64,000 nucleotides of DNA from Apteryx mantelli (GCF_036417845.1 NC_089994.1:13286001-13350000); one strand, 5' to 3'; counted from the stretch's first letter, positions 1 through 15,000 are shown. A program made the numbers and translations. Notes: generated by a model from the sequence alone, not told the origin.

Positions 1-75
1 GAGTTTCTGTTGTGAAAGTGGTTCCCACTGCTTCAGGTCTCAACAGCCTAGTAAACACACAAGAAAGCAGTGAAA
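1..75 (-). CDS. ADGRD1: ADGRD1 exon, start of Ser/Thr-rich linker (partial)
   Basis: After an acceptor (TTCACTGGCAG at 77-76) an open frame in the required phase runs to the window edge. It encodes [12 protein letters not shown] then [12 protein letters not shown]. Position, phase and a Ser/Thr-rich character fit the linker that follows TAAI in ADGRD1, but this part is poorly conserved and the acceptor tract is only moderate. A nearer AG at 37-36 gives an in-frame stop and was rejected. Confidence 0.6.
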
Positions 76-3000
76 CTGCCAGTGAAGCCAAATGGTCAAG
101 ATGCTCCATAGCTTTAGTTCAGACATGGATCTTTTCTAATTGCTACTCACACACAAGCACTTTATAGCAACAGAGCCTTTCTTGTAGTGAAAGGTTTCTA
201 ATAATGATCCATAGAAGGGCTAATGGAGTTTACCTGCCATTGTCTTGCAAGTGTGACATCTTTGTTGAAATTTCAATTGTGTCACTTTTACATTATATTT
301 CAGCTAATATCTTCCTTATAGTTCACAAGCATACATGAATTAAGTCTTCATCCTTCCAGGAACTGGAAGATGAGCATTATTATCCACATCTTATGGGAAC
401 ACACTAAGAGGCTGAGTTGGCTCTAAGTTACACAACAACTAGCATGCAAGTTAAAAATCTGCTATCAGTATTCCCTAATACCATTCTACCCCAAGTCTAA
501 TTATTGCTTCTCTTCTCTTGATCCTAGGGGATCTAACAATGGCTAGATACTTCTGGTTTTGTTAACTTTTGGTGACATTTTAAAGGAGAACTAAAGGTGA
601 AAAGCACACACAGAGTTGAAAGTTTCAGTGGCATTTATACCTGCATTTTTGTCAGCCTCCCAAAAAGTATATTCAGTAGCTGAAAGTTGGAAAACAGTAG
701 CAAAAAAAATCCCACAGGCTAAATATTAAGTCAGCATCTTTACAGAAGACTTATGACAACAGTGCATATACTCACCAATAGCGGCTGTAAAGTACTGCTC
801 AATTTCATTGGGGGTGAGTGCCCTTTCCCATATAATGAATTCATCAAATGCCCCATTCACATAGCGCTTAGTTTGATCCCCCTCTGTCCCAGTCAGTAGA
901 TTTGCACTGGGGTCTCCATAATCATAGAAAACTTTCCCATTTGGATCAGTTGTGTTTAGAGTTCCATTGACATAGACTTTCAATCCTTCTCTTGATTTCC
1001 AAGTGAAGAGAATGTGTGTCCAATAAGGACCTGCAAAATATTGATAGTCACAGCAAAATCCATGAATCAATTCCATTTAGATTCTTTCCTATTCACTAAG
1101 TTTTTGCTAAATTTTGCAATGATGTAGAGCTATATGGAAAGTGCTAACAGTTATGGAACATTTGTGTCACGTATATTAATCTTTATACACACGGGAAAGT
1201 CCATATTTCAGCAGAATGCCTGTTAGCTTTTGTCTGAACTCTTATTTGGGCTCACTGAAGTTGCATAAATTATGCTTGCTAGGTACTATTAGCCCAGATT
1301 TGAAGTCTCTTCAATACTGACTCAAAACTCTCCATTCAACAAGAGCTGCATAAAGACTGCAAGAACTGGACAACAGGCAAATAGATTAACTAAAAGTTGT
1401 CTGTTTTTGTCATAGTTCAGAGGTCCAAAACATAATACTCATTCTTACTTAGAATAATTCACAAATATGCAAATTATTCTTACCATTTAACAGCTTTTAT
1501 CTTAAAATGTCATTTTTAAACTGGATTTATTAAGCTGTATAACTCTGTTACTATGATGAAAGTCAGTCCTATTTTCCCAATTTAAAGGTAGTTAAATTAA
1601 GAGAAGATTTAGTGATTGCCAGTGGCATTATCAGAATCCAAGAATTTGCTCCAGTCATCAGGTAATACCACTTCCCAACAATATACAGTTTAGATCAAAG
1701 ATAAAAGCAGGAAGATATTTTCTATTCAAAAAGTGTTTATTAATACCACGCAAAGCATACAAAACTTGATACTTAACAGATAATTAAATGACCAAACCAC
1801 TGAACACATAGCAAGATAGTTATTAAATGAACTCTAAATTTGGGAGGCACTATAGCAACACACACATCCAGTTTTAGAACATACTGAGAACTCTTAGGGA
1901 TTTACGTGCATTCCTCACTCCGCTGTTTCCATGTAAGTGCCCATTAATCTATCGATGTCAATAAGAACTCTATTTGAGGAACACCTGGAGTACAGATCCA
2001 AGGATATTTACTGAATGGCATCAATTCATACTTTCCCTCTCCCCACATCAAGAGAGCTCTTAGGCACAGAGCTGCATCTTTTTCTTCTCCTCCCCTTCCC
2101 CCGCCCCCAAGTCTACTTCTCTTTCCTGAAGTTGTGTTCTTAACATTATATCTCTCTGCAAGAATAAAGTAAAATATAACAAAGAAATGAATGAAGAAAG
2201 GGTGACCTTTACCTGGCGGACTAAAGCTTGCTCTCCACTTCATCATTGCATTTCCACGGGTGTAAAATTCTACGGAGCCTTCGCCTTCATTTGAACAGAT
2301 TTTGAAACCACTGGAAATTACTTGTCCACCAGAGGCAGAGGGAAACCTAGCTTGCTGGTCTTGAGTCTTCCAGAAAAAGGAAAACGTTACTCCTGATGGA
2401 AGCAAGTGAGGGGATTTTAAATGAAAATAAAACAAACAAACTAGTGCAAATAAAAGCTTCCAGTACTGTAGAATACAGACAGTGGAAATGCTTTTGAGGA
2501 CAGATCATCTGCTAGCATACACAAGGACAGCATTTTTTGAATCAACAATGCTCTAACAGTTTAAACCAAATAAACATCTATTCCTTGGTTTTGCATCACA
2601 CTGTCACATAGCCAGCACATAGTAATACCCACTACTTCCCAAGTAGCTTCTCTCAGTTGAAAATGAAGTTCCTTGAGTACCAAAAATTAAGTCTTTCCCC
2701 CCCGCCAGATTCACCCTTCCATTCCCTTTAATTCTTTCTCTCTCCACTCTCTTTAGCACTGCAATAGTCTCGCCTTCCTGTGATCACCTTTCCTCCTATG
2801 ATCTTTATCTATTTCAAAACACAACCTCATTTCCTCCCCCAGCACCTACATCTTTCTTCAACATTCACCAAATGCCTGCAGAACAAGAAACAGCACATTC
2901 AGTGCTTCCAAGCTGCCTGGCTGCCAGCATGCCTGTGCTTACTGAGTTGCATCCATTGCCGATTATACTTTAATTCTTAAAAGCATGTTATCACCCGTGT

Positions 3001-6000
3001 TTTCACACTTCAGTGATACAATAAATGCTGAAAGCAAAGAATCAATGTAAAAGCAAGGGATACCTACACATACAAAGCCACAGTCAAAATTCTGATAAAA
3101 GTCAAAGAATCCCTTCCGAAGTGTGAGTGCAGTCCTTGCACATGATTACTTTGTTTACAAGTAATCCTGTCAAATTCACTATAAGTTTTACTATTTTATG
3201 GTAAGCCTGAAGAGATCTTCACATCATACATCAGTGAACAAACATGATTTCTCTAAAGATTGCTTATTTCTTTAATAAAGGTTACCTCAAAATGCTTGAC
3301 TGAAATGTAAGTATCAAATCAAATGTTCCTCCCACTTCACAAGTTCACACTGTCTCTGCTGTAAAGGAGCTCTGCAGTCAAATGCAATTACAAAGAAAGT
3401 GGCTAGAACTAAACTGTTCCTAAAAATGTTCATCTCAGAATTTATAACACAAAGTGCTAAGAACAAAACCCAAGTTCAGTGCAGGTTGAGAAAATGCTTA
3501 CAAAAGAGTACAGAAGTGGAAGAGGTTTTATGTCATAGAATCATAGAATTAAGTTGGAAAGACCCCTGGAGATAATCTAGTCTAACTTCCTGCTCAAAGC
3601 AGGGCCAACCTCAGAGTTAAATCAGGTTGCACAGGGTTCAGCCAAGTTTAACATCACCAAGGATGAAGATTTCACCACCTCTCTGTGCAAACTGTCCCAA
3701 TGTTTAGCCGCCCTCATCATAAAGGATTTTTTTTTCTTAGATCTATACAGAATTCCCTTTATTACCACTTGTCTCTGTTGCTTCTCACGCTTTCACTGTA
3801 TACCTCCAAGATTGTTTGGCTCCGTTTTCCTCTATAACCACCCTTCCAGTAGTTGAAGAGAGCCCTTAGCATTCCCTTCATGACAAAGAGAAAAGCCTAA
3901 GCCTCCTCTCCTATGTAGTATGGTCCAACCCCCTTGTCAGCTCAGTGGGTCTCTTCTGGACTCACTCCAGTTAGTCAGCATCTCTTTTGTACAGAGGCGA
4001 GGAGAGCAAAAGGTGGACATAATACTTAGATACAGTCTCCTGAATGCTGAATGAGGGTAATAATCACTTCTCTTAACCGGCTGACCATGCTCTTTTGACA
4101 TGTAGTCAAAATATTTGTCTGGATGCCTGTCAGTAGTATTTGCAGGCTGTCCAGGCAGTATGAACTTTTCCAATTTGCTACCAGGTAGCCCAGCTCAAGT
4201 TAATGAAGCCCTCAAACTATTATGTACATTTCTTGTCAAAAACATAACTTACGTTTTGTAATTTTATGATTAGATAGAAATGCCTCAGACAGCTCACTAG
4301 TCAGAAATATTTTCCCTCACTACTCTGAACAGTTTTTTATACTATTCGCACATATTTTTTGTCATATTAACTTAGCAGAAATGTTAAAGTTTATATTATT
4401 GAAGAATAAGTATTTAGCTACATACTATCTTCTTGTCTAAGCGATCTTTGTTTATCCTCAGTACAAACTGGGCACTGTCATACCTATACACCATTTCCAA
4501 AATACCTTATACATGATAAAATAATCACCAAGGAAATGCTAATTAACTATCATTAGCCTCATAGACATCAATCAGTATACGAACAGTCAGAGTTTACCAG
4601 ATGTTGATGCATATGGGTTGAAAGTTATAAATGCTGTGAACACCCAACTCAAGAATTTGAGATCTGTTGTAAATGCTTGCTGATGAAGGTATTGCACTGT
4701 TACTCTGTGTTCGTGCTTTGGCTTCTCTAGAACACCAATAATAGGTTGAAACATTGATCCAACTCTTCTTCCAGAAAGCCATGCATTTCCCTTGTCTCTA
4801 CATACTGTCCTTCATGGCCCTGCTAAAAGGGCCACCAAGGCTACGTTCATGTATTAGGCCTATTCAAGTGGTTCTTCTATCAAAGTGTTTCACAATCTTT
4901 TTCCCTGTATCTTCACAACACTCCTGTAAGGTAGAGGAGTGCTGTTATCTCCTCTTTATAGACTGGCAGTTGAAGTTTAAATGATGTAGATGAAAAGATT
5001 AAGTTATACAACATATCTGTGATGGAACTGGTTTCCATTGTCTTTGACTAATGTCTATCCTATTGGATCATCCTGTAGCTACTGTAACAGCCACCAGAAA
5101 GAATTACAGACCTAAATCCTCTTTACATGGATTTCATCACTTCATGAAGTGGTGAACCTAAAAGTAAAACTCACTGTTAAGTCATACAATAATTCCACTG
5201 GAGTTTAGAAAAGTAATTTTTCCCAGACAGCTTGATAAAATATAAAAAGTTATTTTTGGTCAAACATAAATTACATCTTTTCTGACTAGATTCCCACATT
5301 AACCTAAAGCAGGTAAGTTCTGCTTTTATATATTTCTTCCATCTTAACTCTGGCTTATGATGCTTCACTAATTTCATGAAGTGGTACGAAATCAAACCTT
5401 GAAGAAACTTCTTATTATGCTGAAAGGCTCAAGCAGGAAGGAAGCATGGGGACAGCAGGAAAGCCAGTCAAGCAGGTTTCCTCTGGAACCTGCAAAGTTC
5501 ATATCAGTCACCTGCTCCAACACAGACTTCCTTGGTCTTGTACCAGTCAAGTCTCACTGTCTTCCTTCTACCCACTAGTAACACACTATCACTGAAGAAT
5601 ACTGTAAATATAACTACATTTCAACTGAGAAGCACCATACTATAGTGTAGTAGTGACTGTATACACTGTTAAAATACTACTACAAATGTTTACCAATATG
5701 CAGAATCTCTACATCCTGATGAGAGAATATTTCATGAGGCTAATCTGAAGATGACTTTAATTGTAGCAAATCCAGCCCAATATATAGCTTTATGAAATTC
5801 TGTCCTGCAGAGGGCTGCTGTCTTTTTATTTCAGTTTCATATGTATTAACTAATTTCTACTGTGTTCAAACTAATGATAAAAAAAAAGAGCTTTACTTGC
5901 ATCTTTCACAAATACTTGTTTTGGCTAAAAATACCAATTTAATTAGTCCAAAACTACTCAGAGAAAACCATTATTTAAAACTAACCTGCGAAAGAGGTGG

Positions 6001-9000
6001 GGGTGAGGGGCTGAAGGAATGTTTCAACATTAAAAAAAAAAAAGACTTTATTTTCTCAAGTCAAAATAACAGTGCTGAACCTTTATTAAATTTAGGCTAG
6101 GAAAAAAACCACACTATTGGGGATTTTTGTTTCACAAAGATTTAGATTGTAATCATCTGGAAAGATCCCAAGACAACCCCAGAAGATATTCCCTGCTTAA
6201 CTCTACTTAACACCAAATCCACACAAATGCAACCAATGAACATCAAGATATGTTTAAGCACACATAGGCTTAGGTAAAATTATAGCTTACCATTGCCACA
6301 GGTTTCATTTGATTCAGAGAAAAAGGAAAACTTTTTTTGGCAGGGGGAGGGGGGATTTTTTTTTTTTTAAACTTGCTATAGTGATTTAGTATCCATTGTT
6401 TATGATTTCTTCTCTTCACATTTTATCTGCTGAACATTTCAGTGTTTTATAGTTTTAATGTTCTTGTTTGTGAGGTATTGGAAGAGCTCTGGTACTATAA
6501 AAATAATTTATTCTGATTATTATGTTATACTGTAGCTGTAGAAATATTAGTACTTATGATTTTTATTTCCCAGTGGTATGGAAAAAATATTAGAAGATAT
6601 GTTATGTATAAGAAAATATGCCTGCAGTAGGATACTCAATTACCTTTTCTAATACTCTCAGGTAGTACCTGTATACCATCTGCTATATGAGTTTTTTCCT
6701 ACTTTAAAATGTTAAGACACAGCTCTTACTACAGCAGCTCAAAATAAATCCTATTTCATGTAATGTTACCAGTTTAAAAGATAGCCTAAATCAACAAAAG
6801 AAAGAAAATTCAATATTAACAGTACTACTTAGGCTCAGGGACTGCTGGAGGTTATGTATAGAGAGCCACAAGTTTCCACTGATTCTTCTACTTTTAATGA
6901 ATTTTAAGTTTCACTAGTGACTGTTTTCTGCTAGTGACTATTTTGTTCGGTCACAGAGTTTTAATCATGTTCTCTAAGTTAACATATTGCCAAACCTGGG
7001 CACCCTTATTACACCTGTTATTTTGTGATCTTTGCCCAAGAGGAAGAAAAGGAAGAGAAATAGAGGGAAAAGATTCAAACTAGTGGCACAAATGGATTCC
7101 CAGACACCAGAAGTGTAAAAATTTTGTTATCTCCAAAGGTAAGCCTGAAAAAACATTCCTGCTAAGAGGTCACACTGGAAAACCTAGTCTCCTAAATTTG
7201 AAACCTATAGGACAGCTTATCTGTTTGTCACACTGCAGTTCTTGTAGGAATTAATCTTTGTGTCACAGGAAAGATACTGGACACTGTAAGCTTGTTTCTG
7301 TTTTTGTTTATACTAATTACATATTAGATCACTGATTTGAGTAGCTGGTTATTAGTCCTAATTCAAATTGCAGTTAGAAAAGAATAACTTTTCAGCAATC
7401 AGCACTCAATTGTCTTAAAAGTCAATAAAGAGAAGCGCCAAAAGTTAGAATTTTAAAGAGCTCGTTCCCATTAGGAAAGCAATGATGATATATTATTTAA
7501 TGACATAACTAAACAGCATAATAAAAGCAAATAGTAATGTTTGAGTTGACTGACCTTCAGGTCCACAAACTTCTGGGTTACTAATGCAAGAATTTTGGTA
7601 GCTTCCGAAGAACAGAAAGGTAACCCCTTTCTTTTCAGTGACGTAAATTCCTTTGTTCACCATTCCTTCTACAATATCTAAAGAAGGAGAAGCAAAATAA
7701 TTTTTAAGATATATATCAATTAAAACTTCATGGAAACATTACTTTAACACTCATACACTTCATATGTTTATCTGGTCCCAACTACAGGGGGGCCCTTTGT
7801 TTGTTTTTTTTAAAGGAACCATACAGATTATAGTTCTTACATTTCAAGTTTGTAAAAATCATAATTGCATGCCTCACCAGATTCTTGCTTCACTAAAACT
7901 GTTCAGCTGAAGCAATACAGCCAAAAAAACATTATTTCAAAATAGTCTGAATAAACTTTACACTTTCCAGAATTCATTATACAGGACACTTCATATAGGT
8001 ATTTGTCTTATTATTAAGAATTAGAGATGGTCAAGAAATTCTTCAATCCATCAAAAAAATATAACAGAATAGATTTTTTCCCCCCACAAAGTTTTCCACA
8101 TTCCCTTTCAAAAATGACCAAGGCCACTTTTCATTAAAAAAATATTTCAGTGAAATATATTTGACCAGCCGTATTTAAGAGGCACTAATGTCCTTTTTAG
8201 ACATCCATTGGTATGTCATCATTATCATTTGGAAAGGCTATTTCTTTGTCTAACATGTAATGACTAATTGTCTTGTGATTTCTGATTGTGATTTTCTATT
8301 GTGTTCACTCCTAAAAAAGTTCATTTGTCTCCTAGTAACTAAGGCACATGAGCCCTACCAATTAAAAAAAAAGAGAGAAAAACACACACTCACACCAACA
8401 CAAGACACTTGTTTTACTGTAGAAAACCTCCCCAAGATCTGCAAGTCAATGCTCTAGCTGAGTGCTAACACAGTGAGAAGTTCAATTCATTTACCCTACG
8501 GCAGAAAAATAAAAGGGGGGAGGGATCTCTAGCACTGAAGGCAATAAGAAATCACAATCAAAAAAATTATTAGAGTAAGAAAGTCTGTATTCTACAGGAC
8601 CCACAATTTAACTTCATTTCTGAGCAGATAGAATGTAATTCTCCAGTTCGGATTTTCATCCAGGACACCAATGTTAATACTGTTGTTTGTGACAGGGGTT
8701 CTGCAAGGATTCAGGACCATGGTTTTAGGACTCTCCTCTATACCTTCTTCTGAAAAACAGTGTTAGGTAAGAGCTCTTCCAAGGGCAACACCAGCAAGGA
8801 GAACATAGTCTTTGCCTGCTCTGAAGTACAGAAATTGCCTGCTAGGTTCTGCTTGATATTTGAAATTGTAATGATGTCACATGGGAAATCAGGCAACTAT
8901 GCGAATAGTCTAAGATATGTGCATAGTGAAGGTTGTGACATAAGGGGCTTTTCTCTGCGTTTATCTCTAGGTACCCACCTGACTTAACAGAAACCTCTTT

Positions 9001-12000
9001 GCACAACAGAACGCAGCACAAATCATGGCAATAGCCCATACGGGCAGTGCCATGGCAAAACCCTCTATCTAGAGCAGTAATAACGAATACTATTGTTGCT
9101 GCCTCAAGGTGGTGCATCCCCCCTTATGCAGCAGGGTCCTGTGTGAAAGGGAATCTCATCTTCAAGCCGTAGACCACCAGCAGGATCACAGAGAGAAAGC
9201 AGACAGCAGTCATGGTGCTAGCCCATCCATAGGGTAAACCACTCGAGGAAACAGGAACAGCACAGTGTATTCAGTGAATTTATGTCCAAATATTTTCTCG
9301 GTTCATCCCAAATCTCACTGCAAATATTGGGCGGTTTTCAGGTATCTTTCCTTCCCTTTGAGCAAGAAGTCAAGATCTATCTCTAATTGACAGATAAAGT
9401 TTAGCTTCTTTAAAAACTTTGAGAGAATAAGTATTATGGACTGAAGCAAACATTTCTAAATTCTCTGAGTCATGTAAACTCTGAATTAATTGAGTCAGAA
9501 CAAATCCCATAAGGTAATGCATTCCTGTTTCCATAGCATTTCCTTTCCTTTGCCATTGATGTCACTCTTTAATGTTCATACTGAATGTATCTTATTATGT
9601 GAGAGCTATGCAAATGGCCTATAAAGCAGATAATTGAAGACTGAAAAGAATTAGGGTCATTTGAAGTTCATTATTAATAGAGTTCAGATTTGCCAACATG
9701 CTTTTACAGTTAGAGAGTAGAAAAATAGTGGTTTTAGTCTTCTAATATAAACCTTCTAGTATCTGAGCAGCCCAAACAACAGTTCTAACATTTTCATCCT
9801 TCTCATTAGGTCAGATTTTCCAAAAACTAGATGTGAGCTGATACCTAACTAAGGTGAACAACAGGTCAGATTTTGTTTGCAGCTGCACTTATACAGTAAC
9901 TCCTAGTGACTTCAAGTAAATTACTCTGAGCTTATGCTGGTTTAGTCATAACAAGTTTCCAATCTGCTGTGTTTCTGCCTGGGGAGTTATCATTTTCTGT
10001 TCTTCCTTTTATCTCCTGGCTCATGTTGACATTTTTAAAAAGTCATTAAAAGAGCATACCTCTATGAGATTTGTGTCTGTTTTTTCTGTATGTTAATCAA
10101 AGATGTCATGATTGAAGAGATCTTACAGGCTTTGCAAAATTGGTTGCGTTTGTCTTTCCTAATGGGTCCCTTAAAAAGGGCTATAAATTGGTGAAATGGT
10201 TTTTCCTTTTAACCTTGAAAAAAGTCAGCTTTTTTGTTCCTATATATTCCTCCAAAATGTCCATTTCGTTTAACTTAATACAAATATTTTAAGTTTTGGA
10301 GGGCTTCTGGTGACCATCCATCCATGGAATGCTGAGCATTAGGATGCCTATCCCAGTAATTAAGAGTAATTCAAATAATGTTGCAGGAGTGCTTTTTGAT
10401 TTACATCAACGTAAGCATAAACAGAACTTTACCACATGACCACTTGAACCAAAACCCAGTTTTAACTTTGAATCCAGTGCATAAGAACCATCCAAGCTTG
10501 ACAAATGCAGAACAAAAGAAAATATGTAAATCCTCACCTACAGTTGCAGAGAAGTTAGAGTAGGCAGAGTCATTGGTATATACAAAGGTAGAGTTATGGG
10601 AAGGAAGCACAGTGAAGTTGTGGATTCTTAGAGCTGGGTGGAACAACAAAAGAAAACAAGCAAAACAATGAATAAACACAATCAGTAATGAATTAACCAG
10701 TTCATATCTCTCAATATACCACAGATCAGAGATGTTGCTCAGTGGCCTTTAAAGCTATTATACAATCACTTCTCACCAAGGACTTCTGTACATGTAAACG
10801 CTGAATCATTTAACCATACAATTTAAGCGGATACAGTACCACTAAACCCAGTCTTTTCTGACAGGAACTGAAGAGAAAAACTATAAAATAATACTACTGC
10901 ATTCAAATGAAGGGCTCTAATATAATTATGTCGGTAAGGAATGCAATTCTTATGCATTCATGCAATTATAACAAAGATCATTACACTGGTGCAAAAGCTA
11001 TTGGTAATTCAAGTCTATGGGCAACTGACAAACATAGGCTTAGAAGGACAGCCTCAGCTTAAAGGCATTTCTGTTTGGAACTCTTCTATCTACTGCAGTT
11101 TTCAAGAGCCATTGAATTAATTTGAATATCTAACAAGAAAGTACTTTTCTTTAATTTTCTGGGCTTATTTTGATAATTTAACAGTATCTTGTACACTATA
11201 ACTATTTACCCTGAGCAGGCAAATAGAGCCTGATGCAAAGCCTGTGAAAGTAAATAGAGAAATATTGATTGGTTTGGAATTTAGACCAAGCTTGATCACA
11301 GAAGGAAAAGGCAAATGCTCTTAAGCGTCATAAAACCTCAAGACAAAATGCATGGAAAACTAGGGGTCAGATGAAAAACTTGATCATGTCCCCATATTTT
11401 TTTAATTCACTGTATTTATGTTGATTGTGTCCCTTCAATTGTTCCTACTAGCTTTACTGCTGAGATAACCAAAAAAACAATTTGCTGACATTGACTCTCA
11501 CCACACAAATGCATTGAGAGATATAAATCTGGCTTCACACACAATGACTTCAACAAATAAAACGGATTAACATGACGGACAGATTATGATGCTTCAAGGA
11601 TTTAAGAGGAGAAATATGGAATGAAAATAATCGCATGACATTATGACAAGTGGAAAAACATCAAGAAAGACTCTAGCAATAAACAGAAGGACTGCATAAT
11701 CAGAATGGTATCAAAAACAAGAAAGTTGTTGCCAGCATTGGATTACAACAATAAAGAAAACTTCTCTTGTGTTTCAAAGTCAAATATCAGAGACATAAAA
11801 CTTCTCCTGAGGGCAGCTGAAATTATATCCATGTATTATAAGGCACAATATAAGCAACTAAGAACTAAGAATTTGAATTAACCACTATACCATTAAAGAA
11901 AGAATTCAACATTGTCAGAACTGCACTGCAGAGAAAGATCTTGGCTGCTGGCACCCTCTGCAAATAGCGAGACAAGGTCCTCCAAATCTTTTTTCAGCAG

Positions 12001-15000
12001 TCGTGCCATTGGCTCCTTTATAAATTTGTTTAACACAATGGCATAATAGGAGTCAAAGAGGATTGCTCATGTGAACCAGTCCTATTCCTACAAGAAGTTT
12101 TGCAGAATCAGAAACTATGTATATTCTCCTATAACTCTTCCATGATGCTAAAGTAAAACATTTCTGAATTTCACTGAAACAATGCCATTTGATACATTTT
12201 TTAAAAATGCTCTTTGTAACCTTAATTGTGCAATTATAATTTTTCCAAGAGCTGTATTTTGTGTTTCATGAATCTTTTTCAAGTACTTAATATATTTATA
12301 ACACAGCATGCCAAAACAATGCTAGATAGAGTGCTTTACTCCAGTTGAAACTATGTGAAGTCCACTGTCAGAAAAAATATTTACCACTGTGTTAAAGAAC
12401 TCATATGGTAACTTTTTGTAGGCCAAATTACGATCCTTTTGAAGTCAATGGAAATGCTGCAATCAGTCTCTAACAGGAGTAGAATAGTGCCCAGATTTAT
12501 TTCTACGCATCCAGTTTCATTCCTTTAAGAAACTTCCTGGAAAGAGGAGTCAAAGAGTCTAAGTTTAAAATACTTGAGCACCTCTGGAATAAGAGATTTT
12601 AGATATTTATAGGTCGAGGTCTTTTCCCCACTTATGAACTGTGATTGATGTTACCATTTTTGTGTAATAAATAGCAACAACTATAGCAGTATCACTCCCT
12701 GTGGAACCCTCCAATCCTACCAACTTCCTTTCAAATCAGTGAGTGTTTTACCTTGACAAGCCTCTCATGATTTAGACCAGTTTGAAAAACTTTTTGAAGT
12801 ATTGCTACAATATTGTTTTAAGGAATCATTCAAAAACAGATATAAATGAGCAAGAAATATTCAGGTAACAGCCTGTGCTTCTCTTTCTATGGATACTATG
12901 TGCAATTTTCAAAAGTGCCTGTATAAGTTGGGCATTTAATTCCTTTTAAAAGGCAAAAAAAAATTAGGTATCTTCACTACTGGCATAGCCAAAGATCTCA
13001 CTGAGTATATCTGTGCTCGTTATGCATGTACCAAATCAACTAATAGCAATGTAATTTTAATTTTAATTAACCATTTCTCTTTGTAATCCTAAAAATGTGT
13101 AGACAGCTCAAAGTGTCCAAGAATACTCTCTTAAAAAAAAAACAAAAAACCCACAGTACTCAAATACAATATCATCTGGACATCTGAGCATTACTAAAGT
13201 ATTAAAAAGAAGTCTCAACTGCTGTTGTATAAAAGCTAACCCCTTTTTATTTCTCCTGCTGCCTTTCTACTTACAGACTGCCACAAATACTTATGTTATT
13301 GCCATTGTCAACAAATTCTGTGTCTACCTCCATTTGTATCCCGAAACTCATGAATTCCATCCACATCTTCCAGTGGCCAGTAATGGGAAGCCGATGCCAG
13401 AACTTTGAACCCTTTCAAGGAAAAACAGATGAAAAGGTCATTAAAGTAAGGTCCAACACTGAGTGTAACAAGTCTCCACAGAGGAAAACAATAAAGGAGG
13501 TCAATAGGTTAAGTAAAACAAGATATTTTATGTAAATCAAACACTGCACATAAGCAAAGAAGACAGACTATAAATCAAAATGGCAGAGAAGGTTAAAGCC
13601 ATATATCTGATTGCCCACTGCAGAGAATCTGTTTTTTCAAATGATTTTTTTATTCTAACTGCATTTGAAATGCATAGTGATCGCTGACCAAATCTCTGCC
13701 AGTGTATCAGGCAGCATTCATTGAAATAGCAGTTGAGGCTCTGGTCCAATAATTATAAGATTTTAATAGATATGACACAATAACTAAAGGTCTGCACAGC
13801 TTTCTAAAACACAATAGATAGTACAAGACACACAGAAGGGAATGCTGTGTAGGCCGTTTAGCTTCTATAGCATAGTTCTTCTGCTCCTTCCTCATATAGA
13901 AACCTCTCCATAGAGGACTCAGCTCTAGAATCCAAGGGAATAGGAGAAGATGCTAGCAGGTTCTCAGGAGTCTCATCCTTTTCTCAAAACCCACAGGAGA
14001 AACAGTACAACACCTTCCGATTATATTAATCTGAGCATTTTTTACCCCCTTTCTCTATGGGGACACGCTAGTCAGACATAATAGGGAGCAGTACTCAATG
14101 GTGGAAGAGCTGTGATGTGGATGAGAGCATAAGGGTCTGAACAGGCAGCCATCACTGCACAAGAGGCTAGCCTTAATTCCTCTCATCTTAACATTATATA
14201 GGAGAACTATACCCTATAATGGAAGGAAACTCCAGGGTTCCAAAATAATAAGCAATATATGAAAAGAGTTCACTACTCTGCATTAACTATTTGTTCAGAA
14301 TCTTCTTCACTACATCAAAAACAACGTGACTAATGAGAGCATTTTGTTTTTCTTAATGTCCTCCTCAGCATCAGGTGGACAAGCTGACAAAAGCAGAAAA
14401 TCTGATCGTTTCCCCTGCCCATTGGCAGATTTATCTACACAGTCTAATTGACAGGATTTAGAAGAGATTTTAGAGAGATGTGATTTTTCAAACCTGAGCA
14501 GAAGCAGGCTACCCAAAGCAATTAAATTTTATGTTAAGATAACAATTCTATTTTAAGGGTATAGCACTAATAATGTAATAAAACATGAACTGTATTATCT
14601 TGTTAGGTGCAAGAAACCTTTATTCCCCAAATTAATTTAACCCACTGTGCTGGAAGAAATCGAATAATTGCCTATATCAAAGAAGATTTTAGAAGGCTGA
14701 TACAGATGCATGGAAATATTATAGTGATTGCAAATGAGAATGTTTTGTTCATCATCAAGACGTATCATTCTACTAGTATGAGTTAATCTTTTTTCTTTGG
14801 TGGGGGGGGCGAGGGGGGGGCAAGAGCAAATATTTATAAAAGCCAGCATTTATAGGGGTTACTATTTCTCTACTAAGTTTTTCAATCAAATTTGGTGATT
14901 GCTAGAAAGTGATGTGGTCCTCCCTCAATTCCCTCTATCCATCCCAAAATAAAAAGTATTGACAGGTGTCAAGTGTTCTTCGTCCTTCTCCCCTCTGCAT

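Noticed and set aside
3937-4173. 78-codon minus-strand frame
   Set aside because: It lies inside the CR1 copy and is a decayed piece of that element, not a host gene.
8597-8742. Minus-strand open stretch after an acceptor-like TTTTTCAG, reading ...[15 protein letters not shown]...
   Set aside because: It looks protein-like but has no start, no donor and no family match. About 50 codons without a stop is expected by chance somewhere in a window this size.
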